Notes under the pieces: model-generated
The model's database searches: none
Told to the model about the DNA's origin: nothing
What the model saw: only the letters and a program-made list of their open reading frames with translations
Source of the DNA: Theristus sp. LFF4_11
Lineage: Eukaryota; Nematoda; Chromadorea; Monhysterida; Xyalidae
Direction of reading: 5' to 3'
NCBI GenBank assembly: GCA_030248135.1
Contig: JASANC010002691.1
Location: 22,501-86,500, forward strand
Length of the DNA stretch: 64,000 bases
Position numbers and translations under genes: made by a program
In this document: one piece after another, positions 25,200 through 35,969 of the stretch
How the letters are laid out: every line of letters starts with the position of its first letter
Numbering within the stretch: position 1 is the first letter of the stretch

Positions 25200-25960
25200 T
25201 CCGTAGACCCTTTTCAACCCAGGCACGGGTTAATATCAGTTTTCACTAGTTTTTCGCTATTTTGCACCTAAACTATAGCCTATCAGACGCAGCATAGTTG
25301 ACTACAATGGTTTCCGTTGCATTTGTAATCAGAACAACGTTTTTTAGGAGGAAGCCCTTCACGGAGACCCTTGTCAACCCAGGCACGGGTTAATATCCGC
25401 TTTTTGTTATTTGGCACCTAAACTATAGCCTATCAGACGTAGCATAATCGATTACATGGATACCGTGGAATTTGAAATCAGAACAACGTTTTTTAGGAGG
25501 AAACCCTTTACGGGGACCCTTTTCAACCCAGGCACGGGTTAATATCCGCTTTTTGTTATTTGGCACCTAAACTATAGCCTATCAGACGTAGCATAGTCGA
25601 TTACATGGATACCGTGGAATTTGAAATCAGAACAACGTTTTTTAGGAGGAAACCCTTTACGGGGACCCTTTTCAACCCAGGCACGGGTTAATATCAGCTT
25701 TTCGCTATTTGGCACATAAACTATAGCCTATCAGACGCAGCATAGTCGATTACATGGATACCGTGGAATTTGAAATCAGAACAACGTTTTTTAAGGGGAA
25801 ACCCTTTACGGGGACCCTTTTCAACCCAGGCACGGGTTAATAACAGCTTTTTGCTATTTGGCACCTAAACTATAGCCTATAAGACACAGCATAGTCGATT
25901 ACATGGATACCGTGGAATTTGAAATCAGAACAACGTTTTTTAGGAGGAAACCCTTCCGGG
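25200..25960. repeat. 149-bp tandem repeat inside the large fold-back
   Basis: The landmark CCCAGGCACGGGTTAA occurs at 25218, 25378, 25527, 25676 and 25825. The last four are spaced exactly 149 bases; the first interval is 160. Units share GGCACCTAAACTATAGCC and GATACCGTGGAATTTGAAAT. A diverged extra unit lies at about 26570-26710. Confidence 0.93.
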
Positions 25961-26699
25961 TAGAGATGTAACGGTCAAAAAATTTTTTTTATTTTTTTAA
26001 AAAAGTACAAAAAATGAGCATTTTTTATTTTTTATTAAAAATTTTTAAAATTTTTTCTTTAATGTGCCCTGAAAATGCTGTTTTTGGCATAATTTTTCGA
26101 AAGTTCAACAAAAATTTTCTTTGACTTTACCTTGTCACTTAGTCTTCAACGCTGCAGGTGGTATTCTGGATCGATTTATTGACTGTTTTCAGCCTTGGTG
26201 AGTGATGATGGACTCGCGCATTAAAGTACTTGAGCGTCGCAAAGGCTAGTTCAACAAATTCCGATGCCGCTAAGGTGAGATAGAAGCTTTTTTCAGGATC
26301 TCGAAAGGTCGAAATTGCACTGTCTGCCACTGCAAGCGTAACTTCGTTGGTTGCTCGTTGCTGTTTCGCCTCGTGTCGTCAGCATGATCACACCGGTTTG
26401 TTGAACTTGTTTCCGTGTTATTTGAGGTGAATTGAGAGGCAAAACACGAGACGTGATGTCGTCGGTGGGAAAATGGGGTCGCCGAAACCAAGTCTGAAAT
26501 TTTCACCCTCCTCCCATATGAGTGGGGGTCATATGGTAAGTCGGTGGCTCCTCAGATGGTGATATTCGGATATCAGGCACGGGTAAAAACAGTACCCTTT
26601 TCAACCCCGGCACGGGTAAAAACAGTTTTTTTCACAATTCGGCACCTAGCCTATCAGACGCAGCATGGTCGATTACATAGGATACCGTACAATTTGGAA

Positions 26700-27010
26700 T
26701 TCGAATTTGAACACAACTTTAGATTTTTTTGTGGACACCGAAACGGTCGACAACAACAACGACAACAACAACAACAACCTGAAATTTTTTTTCGTTTTTT
26801 TTGTTCTGTAAAATCACAGAAGCAACCGATGTTTAATTTTTTGGTTTGGATGGATAGGGTATCGGGCCACCTTAGCACAGCAAATAGCATTTCTTGGTTT
26901 AGTCATTTATCATGAATGTTATGGTCGATTGAAATTTCAAAATATTCGCAATGAGCTTTCTGAAATAATATTGTGGGACTGCGCTGCCGCGCGTCCCACG
27001 ATTTTTTCAT
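26700..27010 (+). repeat. CAA-repeat / hairpin element, copy 2
   Basis: A CAACAACAAC-rich start, then GCAATGAGCTTTCTGAAATA and a terminal hairpin with arms GTGGGAC and GTCCCAC around a GC-rich loop (TGCGCTGCCGCGC). Related to 22320-22560 and to 57385-57640 (opposite strand). Confidence 0.8.
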
Positions 27011-27964
27011 ACGAATTACACCGCATCCTAAAAACGCATCCTAAATCTATAAGAACAAAAAAAAGATAAAAAGGAAAAATAAAAAAAATTCTTTTTTTAT
27101 AGTTGATTATCGGATAATTGTCGTAATTATAGTGATTATTTGTGATTTATGGGTTGTTCTATTTTGCTCGTCTGGTCTCTATATTTGATAAACTCACCAC
27201 TTATTCCAACTTTATTTCCATAAAAATCGTTTTGAGACACGGAGTAATAATCTGTATAAAAAATAAAAAAAATCAGCACCTGAGGTGGCCCCTAAAAATT
27301 TGGGGGTGGGAAGAAACACACTGGGAATGGTAGTCGACAAGGATTACGGTATCTGATGGATGCTAAATTTGATTGGTAGATTGATGTTAAATTTTACTAG
27401 ATCCGTTCAAGTATAACACTGCATGGACCATAAAGCCAATTTCATGCCTGAAAATGGTGAAAACTTGGTAGAATACCGTGCTTCAAGAGGTACCGAAGTC
27501 AAGCTATGGTTACGGTATCTAAATGAAAGTTGTTTGTCTGATCAAGAGTAATTGACTGATACAAATTTGATTCAATTGGAACAACTAGAACACTACAAAA
27601 ATCAAAAATGTCACTTTCGGTCTAAAAATTGTTAAAAAGGGTAAATATCGTGCTCTGCGGGTTACCGTAATCACGATATAGTTACGGTATCTAAATGGAA
27701 ATTGTTCGCATAATTAAGGGGAGCCGTTTGATACCAAATTTGGCCTGATTAGTTCAAGGATAACACCACACGGATTAGAAACAATCCAAAAAAGAACCAA
27801 AAAGCCAAAAATCGCAAATATTGGGTTACTGTAGCAAAATTTCGCAACGGTCTCCGCTTTTTCGGATTCAGCGCAAAAAGCTGCCCTAACACCCTTTTTG
27901 GTTTTTGTCTCCGTTGCTCCACAATTTGTCGGCATACCAGGAAATACTCTTTATGTATGCGCAG

Positions 27965-29001
27965 GTAGGGTTAGAGGCTTTGAAAAAAAATTTTTTTTTA
28001 TATTTTTTTTTCGTTTTTTTTTAAATTTGGATTTTTTTTTTCAAACTTAAAAAAAATTTGAAACATTTTTCTTCTACTTTGCTCTGAAAATTCGATTTAT
28101 GGCATAATTTTTTGAAAGTTCAAACCAAATTTTCTTCCCAACTTCTTTGTGTGCTTAGGTACATGTCATTATTTGGTCATTTTGACCGACGTACTCCATG
28201 TTTTTCGATTTGGATGACTTCTAGAGTCAATTTTTAGCGTTGAAATGACTTAACTGAATTGAAATATCGTTTCAGAAATCGTTTTCTTGCAACTTAGAAC
28301 ATGTTTTTTCAGTCGGTGGTAGGCCATGAGATGAACATGATATTTTGTTGATTGGCGTATGTTATAGGTCTACAATGGAGTTGTGCGATATATTGTTAAA
28401 CAATTGGAGCGGAGATGTTGGTTAATACAACATCACACGACCGTTTTTCAGATACCCGATAACATGGCCACATGTTAAAACTTGCGTGCTGAGCTAAACT
28501 AACGTGTTAAACTTGCGTCTGTCAGTTGCCCGCAACGTGATCGCGAAATCATGGTACGTGTTTTCGATACGATGATTTGAAGAGTGGGCTCTCGCCATGT
28601 GGCAGATAGCATAGCTGGTTGACCCTGAAAGTAAGTGTCTTGGGGGGGGGGCGACCGGGTCGACAGGGGTTGCCGACTTAGCTACAGCAAACAGGAATTT
28701 TTGAACACAGTCAAAATTTGGTAATTTTCTAAAGAGGAACAACTAATAACGGTTCAATATTCAAGTACACGTCGAAAATTGTCCTGTTTTACTGTTGAAA
28801 ATGCAACTTTCCTTCTATGAAATGGACATAATTTCAATAAAACACGATTTTCGCTCTTATAGTTTTCCGGATCGTTCTGAAAATAGTCTAGATGAACTCA
28901 GCTCGACGAGACGCTTCGAACAAACCTAACTTGTAAAAAAAAAATTTTTTTTAATTTTTTTTTAATTAAAAAAAAAATCCGAATTTTTTTTTCCCTAACC
29001 T
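27965..29001. mobile_element. Insertion with 9-bp target-site duplication in the fold-back's right arm
   Basis: TATGCGCAG occurs at 27956-27964 and again at 29002-29010. The uninterrupted sequence is readable in the left arm (near 23460-23475, opposite strand), so the empty site is known. The ends are weakly inverted (GTAGGGTTAG at the left, CCCTAACCT at the right) followed by A/T runs. A 9-bp duplication is typical of Mutator-like elements. The left part resembles 25962-26120 (GGCATAATTTTT, GAAAGTTCAA). No transposase recognised. Confidence 0.82.
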
Positions 29002-29502
29002 TATGCGCAGGATCGATATTGTAATGCTTCGTTACTTCTTAATGCGCAATCGATTTTTTTTATTTTTTGCATACTTGTAGCATTTTTTAAGGGCTTTCAG
29101 AATCACTTAGCAACCCTACTCCGCATCCGCTTTAAAAGTGCCTAAACAGAGCAAAAACCACATACTCTTTTAGTTTTTCTTAAATTTAAAGCCTAAAACA
29201 GCATTGTTTGTATAACATTGTTAACATAAAAAATGTGCGCAAGCACATGCGAAATCGATTGGTTTTGAATTTTGTTAATAGCTTAACGCAGAGGCGAGTT
29301 AGAACTATTTTTCTAAAGCCCCCCCCCAAAAAACGGTTTTTTCGTTTTTTAAAACATAAAACTGGGTCAAATTAAAAAATAATTATGATTTTCAAACTCA
29401 GCGCATCGAAACGGTTCGATTGGTGATAATTTTGTCAAAATCTGAAAACTTTTCAAAAACTGTGCCTAAGGAGGGTCGGTATTCTGAAAAAGCCGATCTT
29501 AA

Positions 29503-32500
29503 ATTCGTTTAAAAAACAACGCCACCGACCACAGCATTATGATCCCACTTTCCAGCCAATATAAGCAATACCACTTTTTGTGCTGAGCAGCGGGCGAGTA
29601 TTTCACTTTTTCTGACATTTTCGTTCGCGTGCGCACGCTCATTTATAAAACTCATTGTCCGACTGCATAGATCGGACTGTGTGCGGATGCAATATCGCAT
29701 GTCATGTAACGGAGCTGTCATTTCCTCCGCTCTCCTGAAATGTTGTTCATGGCTCACAAATCGCGAAAGCAACGACCACGTGCACGTTTTACTGACACAA
29801 GATCAAAGAGTTTTTGTGTTTTTTTGCTCATGATTCTTTACGTTGAAACATACCTTCTTGCATGCAGTGGAACTCGGGACAAGGTTGCACATCAATTATT
29901 GAAATTTCTGCACATAATGTATCAAAGAACATATGTATTCGCTGATTGGCTATATAAAGCTGGTGCACGAACAACATTCAAAGTTGTGGTGACCGCCCAA
30001 CGGTGAGGGTTTGTTAGACCATTCAAATGTTCGTTACGGATGATTAGCTTCAAACTGTTTGGTTTTACATGTTACACTTTTCCCACTTTTCAGCTTTTAT
30101 TTCTAAGCGAATAGTGTGCTACTTCACTGATATATGCACCAAACCCACCCCGTTTGGAGTTTTAAAACGTTCTTGTGCATTTATTGTTTCTGTTCCATCC
30201 AAACTCACAGGACACTTTGGAATGGAACGGGAACCCCCTTGAATGTGTCACCTGCTGGATGAACTGTGTTTGCATACCTGCTATTTTGAGCATCTCATCC
30301 AACGGTCAAAAAAGGTGTCATAAACGGTGTTCTGTGTCCTGTCCGCTTGACTGTCCCGAGCGGTTTCCATGTCCTGGAAATAAAAGTGGCCCAAAAACAC
30401 CGAGTGAATTAGTGCCCTCACTTTGTTTTCCGGAACAACACGCGGGTCACAAAGGCAAACAAGACACCAGGATACCAGTTCGGACATGTTTTTACCGTGC
30501 CATGCTCTTTAATAAAGTGCACGCAAAGAAAGAGAAGAAGCTTGCTGTAGTTAGCCTAATGGCTTTCATGTATGCTCTTATTTTGATCAATGCTGCTGAA
30601 CTGCGTCCACTTGGAAATCGGTTTAGTTGCGTTTTTCTTGCTTGCGTCGCGAACTCTTCCCGTTCTAGCGAACTTCCTTCCTTGTTTTTCGACAACCGTT
30701 TGAACAGAACAACGGAAGTAAACTGAAAACTTTTTGCCAGTTCAAAACCGATAAGAATATGCAAACAATTTCCATGTCCACCGACTTGCTTGGTCAAACG
30801 TGAAATACATCATACTTTTCCCGCAAAGATCAATATCCCATAGAGCTTGAAAAACAGTCAAAAAGATTTTAACACTTGGTTGCTTTTGCCACGCCTTGAA
30901 ACCATTTGAAACCAAACCACCCCATCCAATAAAGCTAACAAGCATGTGCATTTATCTGTCCACTTTTTTATATGCTGTGCCGAACCGACCCGACGCCGTC
31001 ATATCCCCCGCTCAGCTTCATTCAGCATGCACAACCAACTGTTGCATCATGTTGGGTCGGACTGTGTTCGGAAAGAAAAAAACTAAAATGGACGGCCATA
31101 TCGAATACACTTGTTGTGTATTCCTCAGGGCCTTTGGTTTTGGCGTAACTGAAGGTTAGTGTGGACTGTACTTTAAAAAACGCAAAACAACAAAGTTGAA
31201 TGCCACACGACAGAAAATATCGACCCTAGTGCCACAGACTCCCAAATAATGCTTTTTAGTACTCTTTCGCAGTATTTTGGTGTCACAAACGTGCTTTTTT
31301 GTCCGTGCCTGTCAAGCAGCATTTTTAACTGTGAAAATTTTTAAACACCCGATTTGTAATCGGGATGACAACAAATACTTGCAAATTTTGTCACCTGCTC
31401 CAGATAAAACGAAAACCTAAACTTCCGCATTGATTTCACCGTTGTCACAAAGAATGCATTTTATGAACATGCAAGCCAAAATCCTCTCACATGTCGATCT
31501 CATTCTGTGGTGTCTGTTACGAACCATTGCTACCGTATTGTGCCTTACGTCAGAATCGAATTTGAATTATTGTCACTCGCCGACCGAATACACTGGGTAA
31601 TGAAATTGCGTGCGATTCGGTAAAAATTTTTGAGAGGTCCATTTAAAGCGCTAGATCAGATGCGTTTATGGGATTTAGGAGACCTAAAGTCACACATGGG
31701 ACGGAATGGGAGAGAGCATTGAGTTGTACGCCAATGTTCATCTGTATGCTGGTGTCGTTTTCCAGCATAAGACATTGTTCTGCACACGCAATGGTCATAT
31801 TGAATAATAAACAGAATTCGCTGTTGAAACTAGAAGCAGCGTGCTGGTGCGGAATATGTGCTTAGAAATGTGAGAAATGTTGAAAACGGTGAAAATGGAA
31901 GTGGAAGTCAAAGTTGCTACTTTTTTCAATATACTGAAATTAACAAAATTAACAACATCAAATGTGTATAACGTGAATATATGGTGTATGACAGTATTAA
32001 CGGTACGCCATGTTGATTATAGTTGGTTTCTATTTGACAACCATTATATCAATGCCAAAACAAAATCCAAAAAACCATTGATTCCGCCGAAACAAACTAC
32101 ATGTCATGTAGGCCACCACAGCTCGGATTTGCACCCAATTTCACGGGAAACAAAGTGAAAGTGTCGCCTCTCGCCTCTCTCCACTCCACTTCACTCCACA
32201 CGCACACAAAGCTGAAGCATTCCAGTCACAAACATTCTCGTTCATGGAAAGACTGTATAGATGTACATGTGCATGAACGTACATACAAAATGTACACGTG
32301 CATGTACATATGAACTACATACACATGTACGTGTAAGCCCAATATACACATGAGTGCTTGCGTATGAGGCGTGTGCCTCCTATTTGGAACACACACGCAC
32401 ACATAAAACACACCACCACATACAGTGACAGTGACACAACAACAGAGAAATGTTAGCTTGCTTGTCAGGAAGCTACAATGCAGAGAGAAAGCTGCATGCA

Positions 32501-32636
32501 CACTTCGGTGGGTGTGTAGACCGAAAAACTCTCTATACCGCAAAGCAAACGCCACACACGCAATATAACCAATATATAGCCAAACGAAACGACCAAGTAT
32601 TCATGCTTGTAACGTTCATGGTTCTAGCGCAATGTA
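29503..32636. other. Intergenic DNA, no gene recognised
   Basis: No exon with family similarity seen. The longest frame (30175-30726, plus strand) is Cys-rich early on but starts with GTG, has overlapping frames on the other strand and no recognised relative. From 32230 to 32430 there are CATG/ACAT- and CA-rich low-complexity tracts. A CTGATTGG motif is at 29942. Confidence 0.5.
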
Positions 32637-33547
32637 CAAGGTGGGCCAAAAAAAGGTTCCATTTTCAAACTGCTGTCACTGGCTGGTATTTCAATATTAT
32701 GAGCTGAAATTTTCAGCATTGATAAAGCATGTGATGCCATTTTTCTGACAAAATTTTTATTCAGTTTGGTCAAGTAGATTCAGTTTTACAGCACAATGTT
32801 TAAAAATTCCCAAATTTAAAAAAAAACGGATTTTTAACCAAGAATTTAACAACGAATCATTGCTCATAGACATCCAAATCATCATCAAGGTTTGTCGTCC
32901 GGCAGCGACTGGATGGAATTTTACGCGAAACTGGCGAGTCACTGCAGAAAAACTTTCAGCTTGCTCCCACCAAATAGCACACCAGACCTGTTGTTCTGCT
33001 GTCCACTTAACCATGACGAAACTGCAGAAAACTGAAACTGAAACACTGTTTTTATTCAAACCGCAGAAAAACTTTTCAAAAGAAACAAATTAACAGACAG
33101 AGCAACACAGAAAACAAAAAATCAACTGAACAATGCTTTCTGTCGCAGTCGCATGGCTGCTGACTCGAGTCCGTTGTGAAACATCAGAATTTCGCTCGAG
33201 GTGCTCAAATGCAATTCAAGTGTGAGCCCTTTCCACTCTGAGCGCACGATTTGAACTATCACGGGTATCCAAAAAGACTAATTTGTCACCTTCGCAACAG
33301 TTTCAAAATTGCATCACGCATCTTGATACTAATTTTTTCTTGCACTCATTTCAATCAATTTGTTGATTTTTCGAGCTTTTTAGAAAATCTGCCACAGTGA
33401 GCGCTAGGAATTATATATCGGAAAAAAAATTTAGTCAGTAAAATGGCAACGCATGTTTTATCAGTGCTGAAAATTTCAGCTCATAATATTAAAACACCAG
33501 CCAGTGACAGCAGTTTGAAAATGGAACCTTTTTTTTGGCCCACCCTG
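32637..33547 (-). mobile_element. Mariner-type transposon remnant
   Basis: The ends CAAGGTGGGCCAAAAAAAGG and its inverse (CCTTTTTTTTGGCCCACCCTG) are flanked by TA on both sides (32635-32636, 33548-33549). The inverted match extends about 85 bases. On the minus strand around 32900-33015 a frame reads MVKWTAEQQVWCAIWWEQ and continues as a mariner-like N-terminal helix-turn-helix. The catalytic region is missing, so this is a deletion derivative. Confidence 0.82.
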
Positions 33548-35969
33548 TATATATTTTAAGCGTTGCGCGCCAATGTTTTTGTCGCGTACAGTGTTTCCGC
33601 CGCACACACGGTTCTTTTTTCGCTGAAGTTTGTTGTGTTTCTTGGTTGTTGTATACTTTTCATATTCCTCTTAGTATGTCATTTGTGTGTTTTGTATGTT
33701 GTCGGTTTTTCAGGATTGTTTCGTGACGTTTTCATTGTCGTCTCTGTTTTGGTTATCCGGTTAATTTTGCTGAACATATAATGAGTTACACTTGTTAGCT
33801 GATTGATTGCTGGTTTGATTGTAAACAACATGATGTTGTCAGTCAGCAAAAGTTTGAATTTGAAAAATATCAGAAATGACAAAGTTTGTCTCCATAGTAT
33901 GTTTCCGGTTTACCCGTATACAGACAGAAGCTAATCTGCTTGTGCCAAACGAACTGTCATCGTGCGATTGCTATTTTGTATTTGTTTAGTGCAAATTACA
34001 TACATACGGTTTCCTGTAACGTAATCCTTGACAGATTATATTAAGGGCTACCCGACCGCCGACTGCATGTGCGCTGTATATGTACAAACGAGTTGGACTT
34101 GGAACATGTTGGACTTTTATACATGCACGTATGGTCTGGTGCATGTATAGTCCATGGTGCAAAGTTTGTTATTTTCTGGTTCAGTTGCAAGCAACTTGGC
34201 ATAGTCAACACGAAGTTCTCATAGTTGCCTTTGCATTTTTATTTTCGTTACTTCTAATCAGGTTTGGGTATTTTCCTGTTCACCCAAACTGATGACCGAC
34301 ATTTTTCGCGCCATAAACTTCCGGTATTTCTGACTGAAGTTTTTTCACCATAACTTTTTTATTAAATTTCGCACATTTTAACCGCGACTCGAAAATAGCG
34401 CAAATCGCCACGAACACAACACAAGCTTGCTTCTGAAACTTGTGAAAAACATGTTTTTCAAAACCGCGATGTTCATCCCACGTTGTGCATTTTCGTACGT
34501 CAATCGTTTTATGTCATTTTTTTGAGCAACAACCCTGTTGCTAACTTGTGCATATTTAATTGTTTTTCACATTTCAAAACATAAAAAAAGACGAATGAGA
34601 AAACTGAAAAATTACGTGTTTACCGGTAACGTTCATGAAATGATTTTAATTCATCGCATGACATTGTTGTATTTTATGTTTAATCCAATCGCAACTTATC
34701 AATGGTTTTTCACAGGCATAAAAATGGATTTTATAATCTCTCTACCGTGGATCAACAATAATATGTACGTAGGTACATGGAATAATTTACCCTTTATTTT
34801 TCTTCATTGGGCGTTTTATGTTCCGATAAAACAGCAAAACAGCATCTGGACTACAGTGCCCACCATAATAAGTGGACGCACGCGTGCACCGTGGTGCAGG
34901 AGGGTGCACGCATGTGCACGCAGCTTCTCATGTGTTGAACATAGGCACAGATCCCGCCCCCTCAGAAAATTTTCTGTGTGCTGCTTGCGGCCGTTTGCGT
35001 GCACCGCAGTTCGCCCAAGCCACCATTTTTGTTGAAAAACACGAATGGAACCAAGAAATGGGGCACCGGAAACATTTTTATGTGCCGTTTGTGTATGTTG
35101 ATTTCATTTTTGTGAAAAAATTTGAGCACTAAAACAAAAGTCATCATAAATTTGTGTTTTGTCGTTTTTCACACTGTTTTTTATTGCGAGCCCACCGATG
35201 TTGATTAAAACAACACCCAACAACAAACGACACATCACCGGGTTCCCGCCCTCTGCTGAGGTGAGTGGGTCGGGCTTGTAAAATTGGGGAGGGGAGGGGG
35301 GGGGGGCGATTTATTTTGAACAACGCAAACACACGCACGAACACATTTTGTGGGGGCAAGCATACTTTACGTGGTTAAATGTTGCGAATGCGTGCTTGCA
35401 CTTAGCACTGTAATCTAGCAAGAAAACATTTTATTCCGAAGAGTGCTTAAAGTCACTCAAGAGTCAAAACGATTTTTGAGAACAACTTCAGTTTTAATTG
35501 TTGCCTACGCATGCGGCTGATTTACCTGTTTTTGTGCTTGCATTGGCTATCCGTGCAGAAATAATAAAAAGTTACATTACAATTATAACGTTATTCATAA
35601 AAATGTTTAGTGATATTGCAGGGTATGGATAAAAGCAACTATACGCAGCTGTAACAGAATTCGGGAACCTATTCATTTATCTATTAGCATTTTGTTTAAT
35701 TAATTGCCTGTGGCAAAAATGTGAGTTGCGTCCGCGAAATCGTCTCACACATGTAAAAGGGCACTAATAATTTATTGCTACAATAGCAGCATGACAAATA
35801 CATACACGTTGCAACTTCCACATCGAAATAGTTTGGCGGTATTGCACCATACCTAAGCGTTTTCCCGGAAAGTTGGAAGAATCAACTGAAAAATGGATGT
35901 TCCAAATTCGAAAAAGAAATCGGTTAAATTGATAAAGTGTTGACCCCTTTGCTACGATTCAAGTCAAAG
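33548..35969. other. Intergenic DNA upstream of TMEM132
   Basis: No exon recognised. It should contain the TMEM132 promoter, but I see no convincing motif. It has a GTGCAC-rich palindromic patch (34875-34925) and a poly-G tract near 35288-35306. The 165-codon frame at 34538-35035 has no recognised family. Confidence 0.45.

Larger units (their letters stand above)
22988..29498. mobile_element. Large fold-back element (~6.5 kb) flanked by TTAA
   Basis: The left arm from 22988 (GACTCGCTTTTTGAGTCG) recurs inverted up to 29498. Matching blocks are 22988-23480 with 29010-29498, and about 23463-24310 with about 27270-27965. TTAA sits immediately outside both ends (22984-22987, 29499-29502), as in piggyBac-type insertions. 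The arms carry degenerate repeats of a GATACCGTAA block (23735, 23907, 24066, 24245). The core holds an inverted-repeat insertion, a 149-bp tandem array and AT-rich blocks. No intact transposase was recognised. Confidence 0.82.

Noticed and set aside
26139..26506. Minus-strand frames as a transposase gene
   Set aside because: No catalytic motif or known family visible; kept only as part of the element relative at 25962-26560.
30175..30726. Long Cys-rich open frame as a secreted protein gene
   Set aside because: Starts only with GTG, has no recognised family, no signal peptide and overlapping frames on the other strand.
34538..35035. Open frame of 165 codons upstream of TMEM132
   Set aside because: No ATG at the frame start, low-complexity and GTGCAC-rich C-terminal part, no family resemblance.
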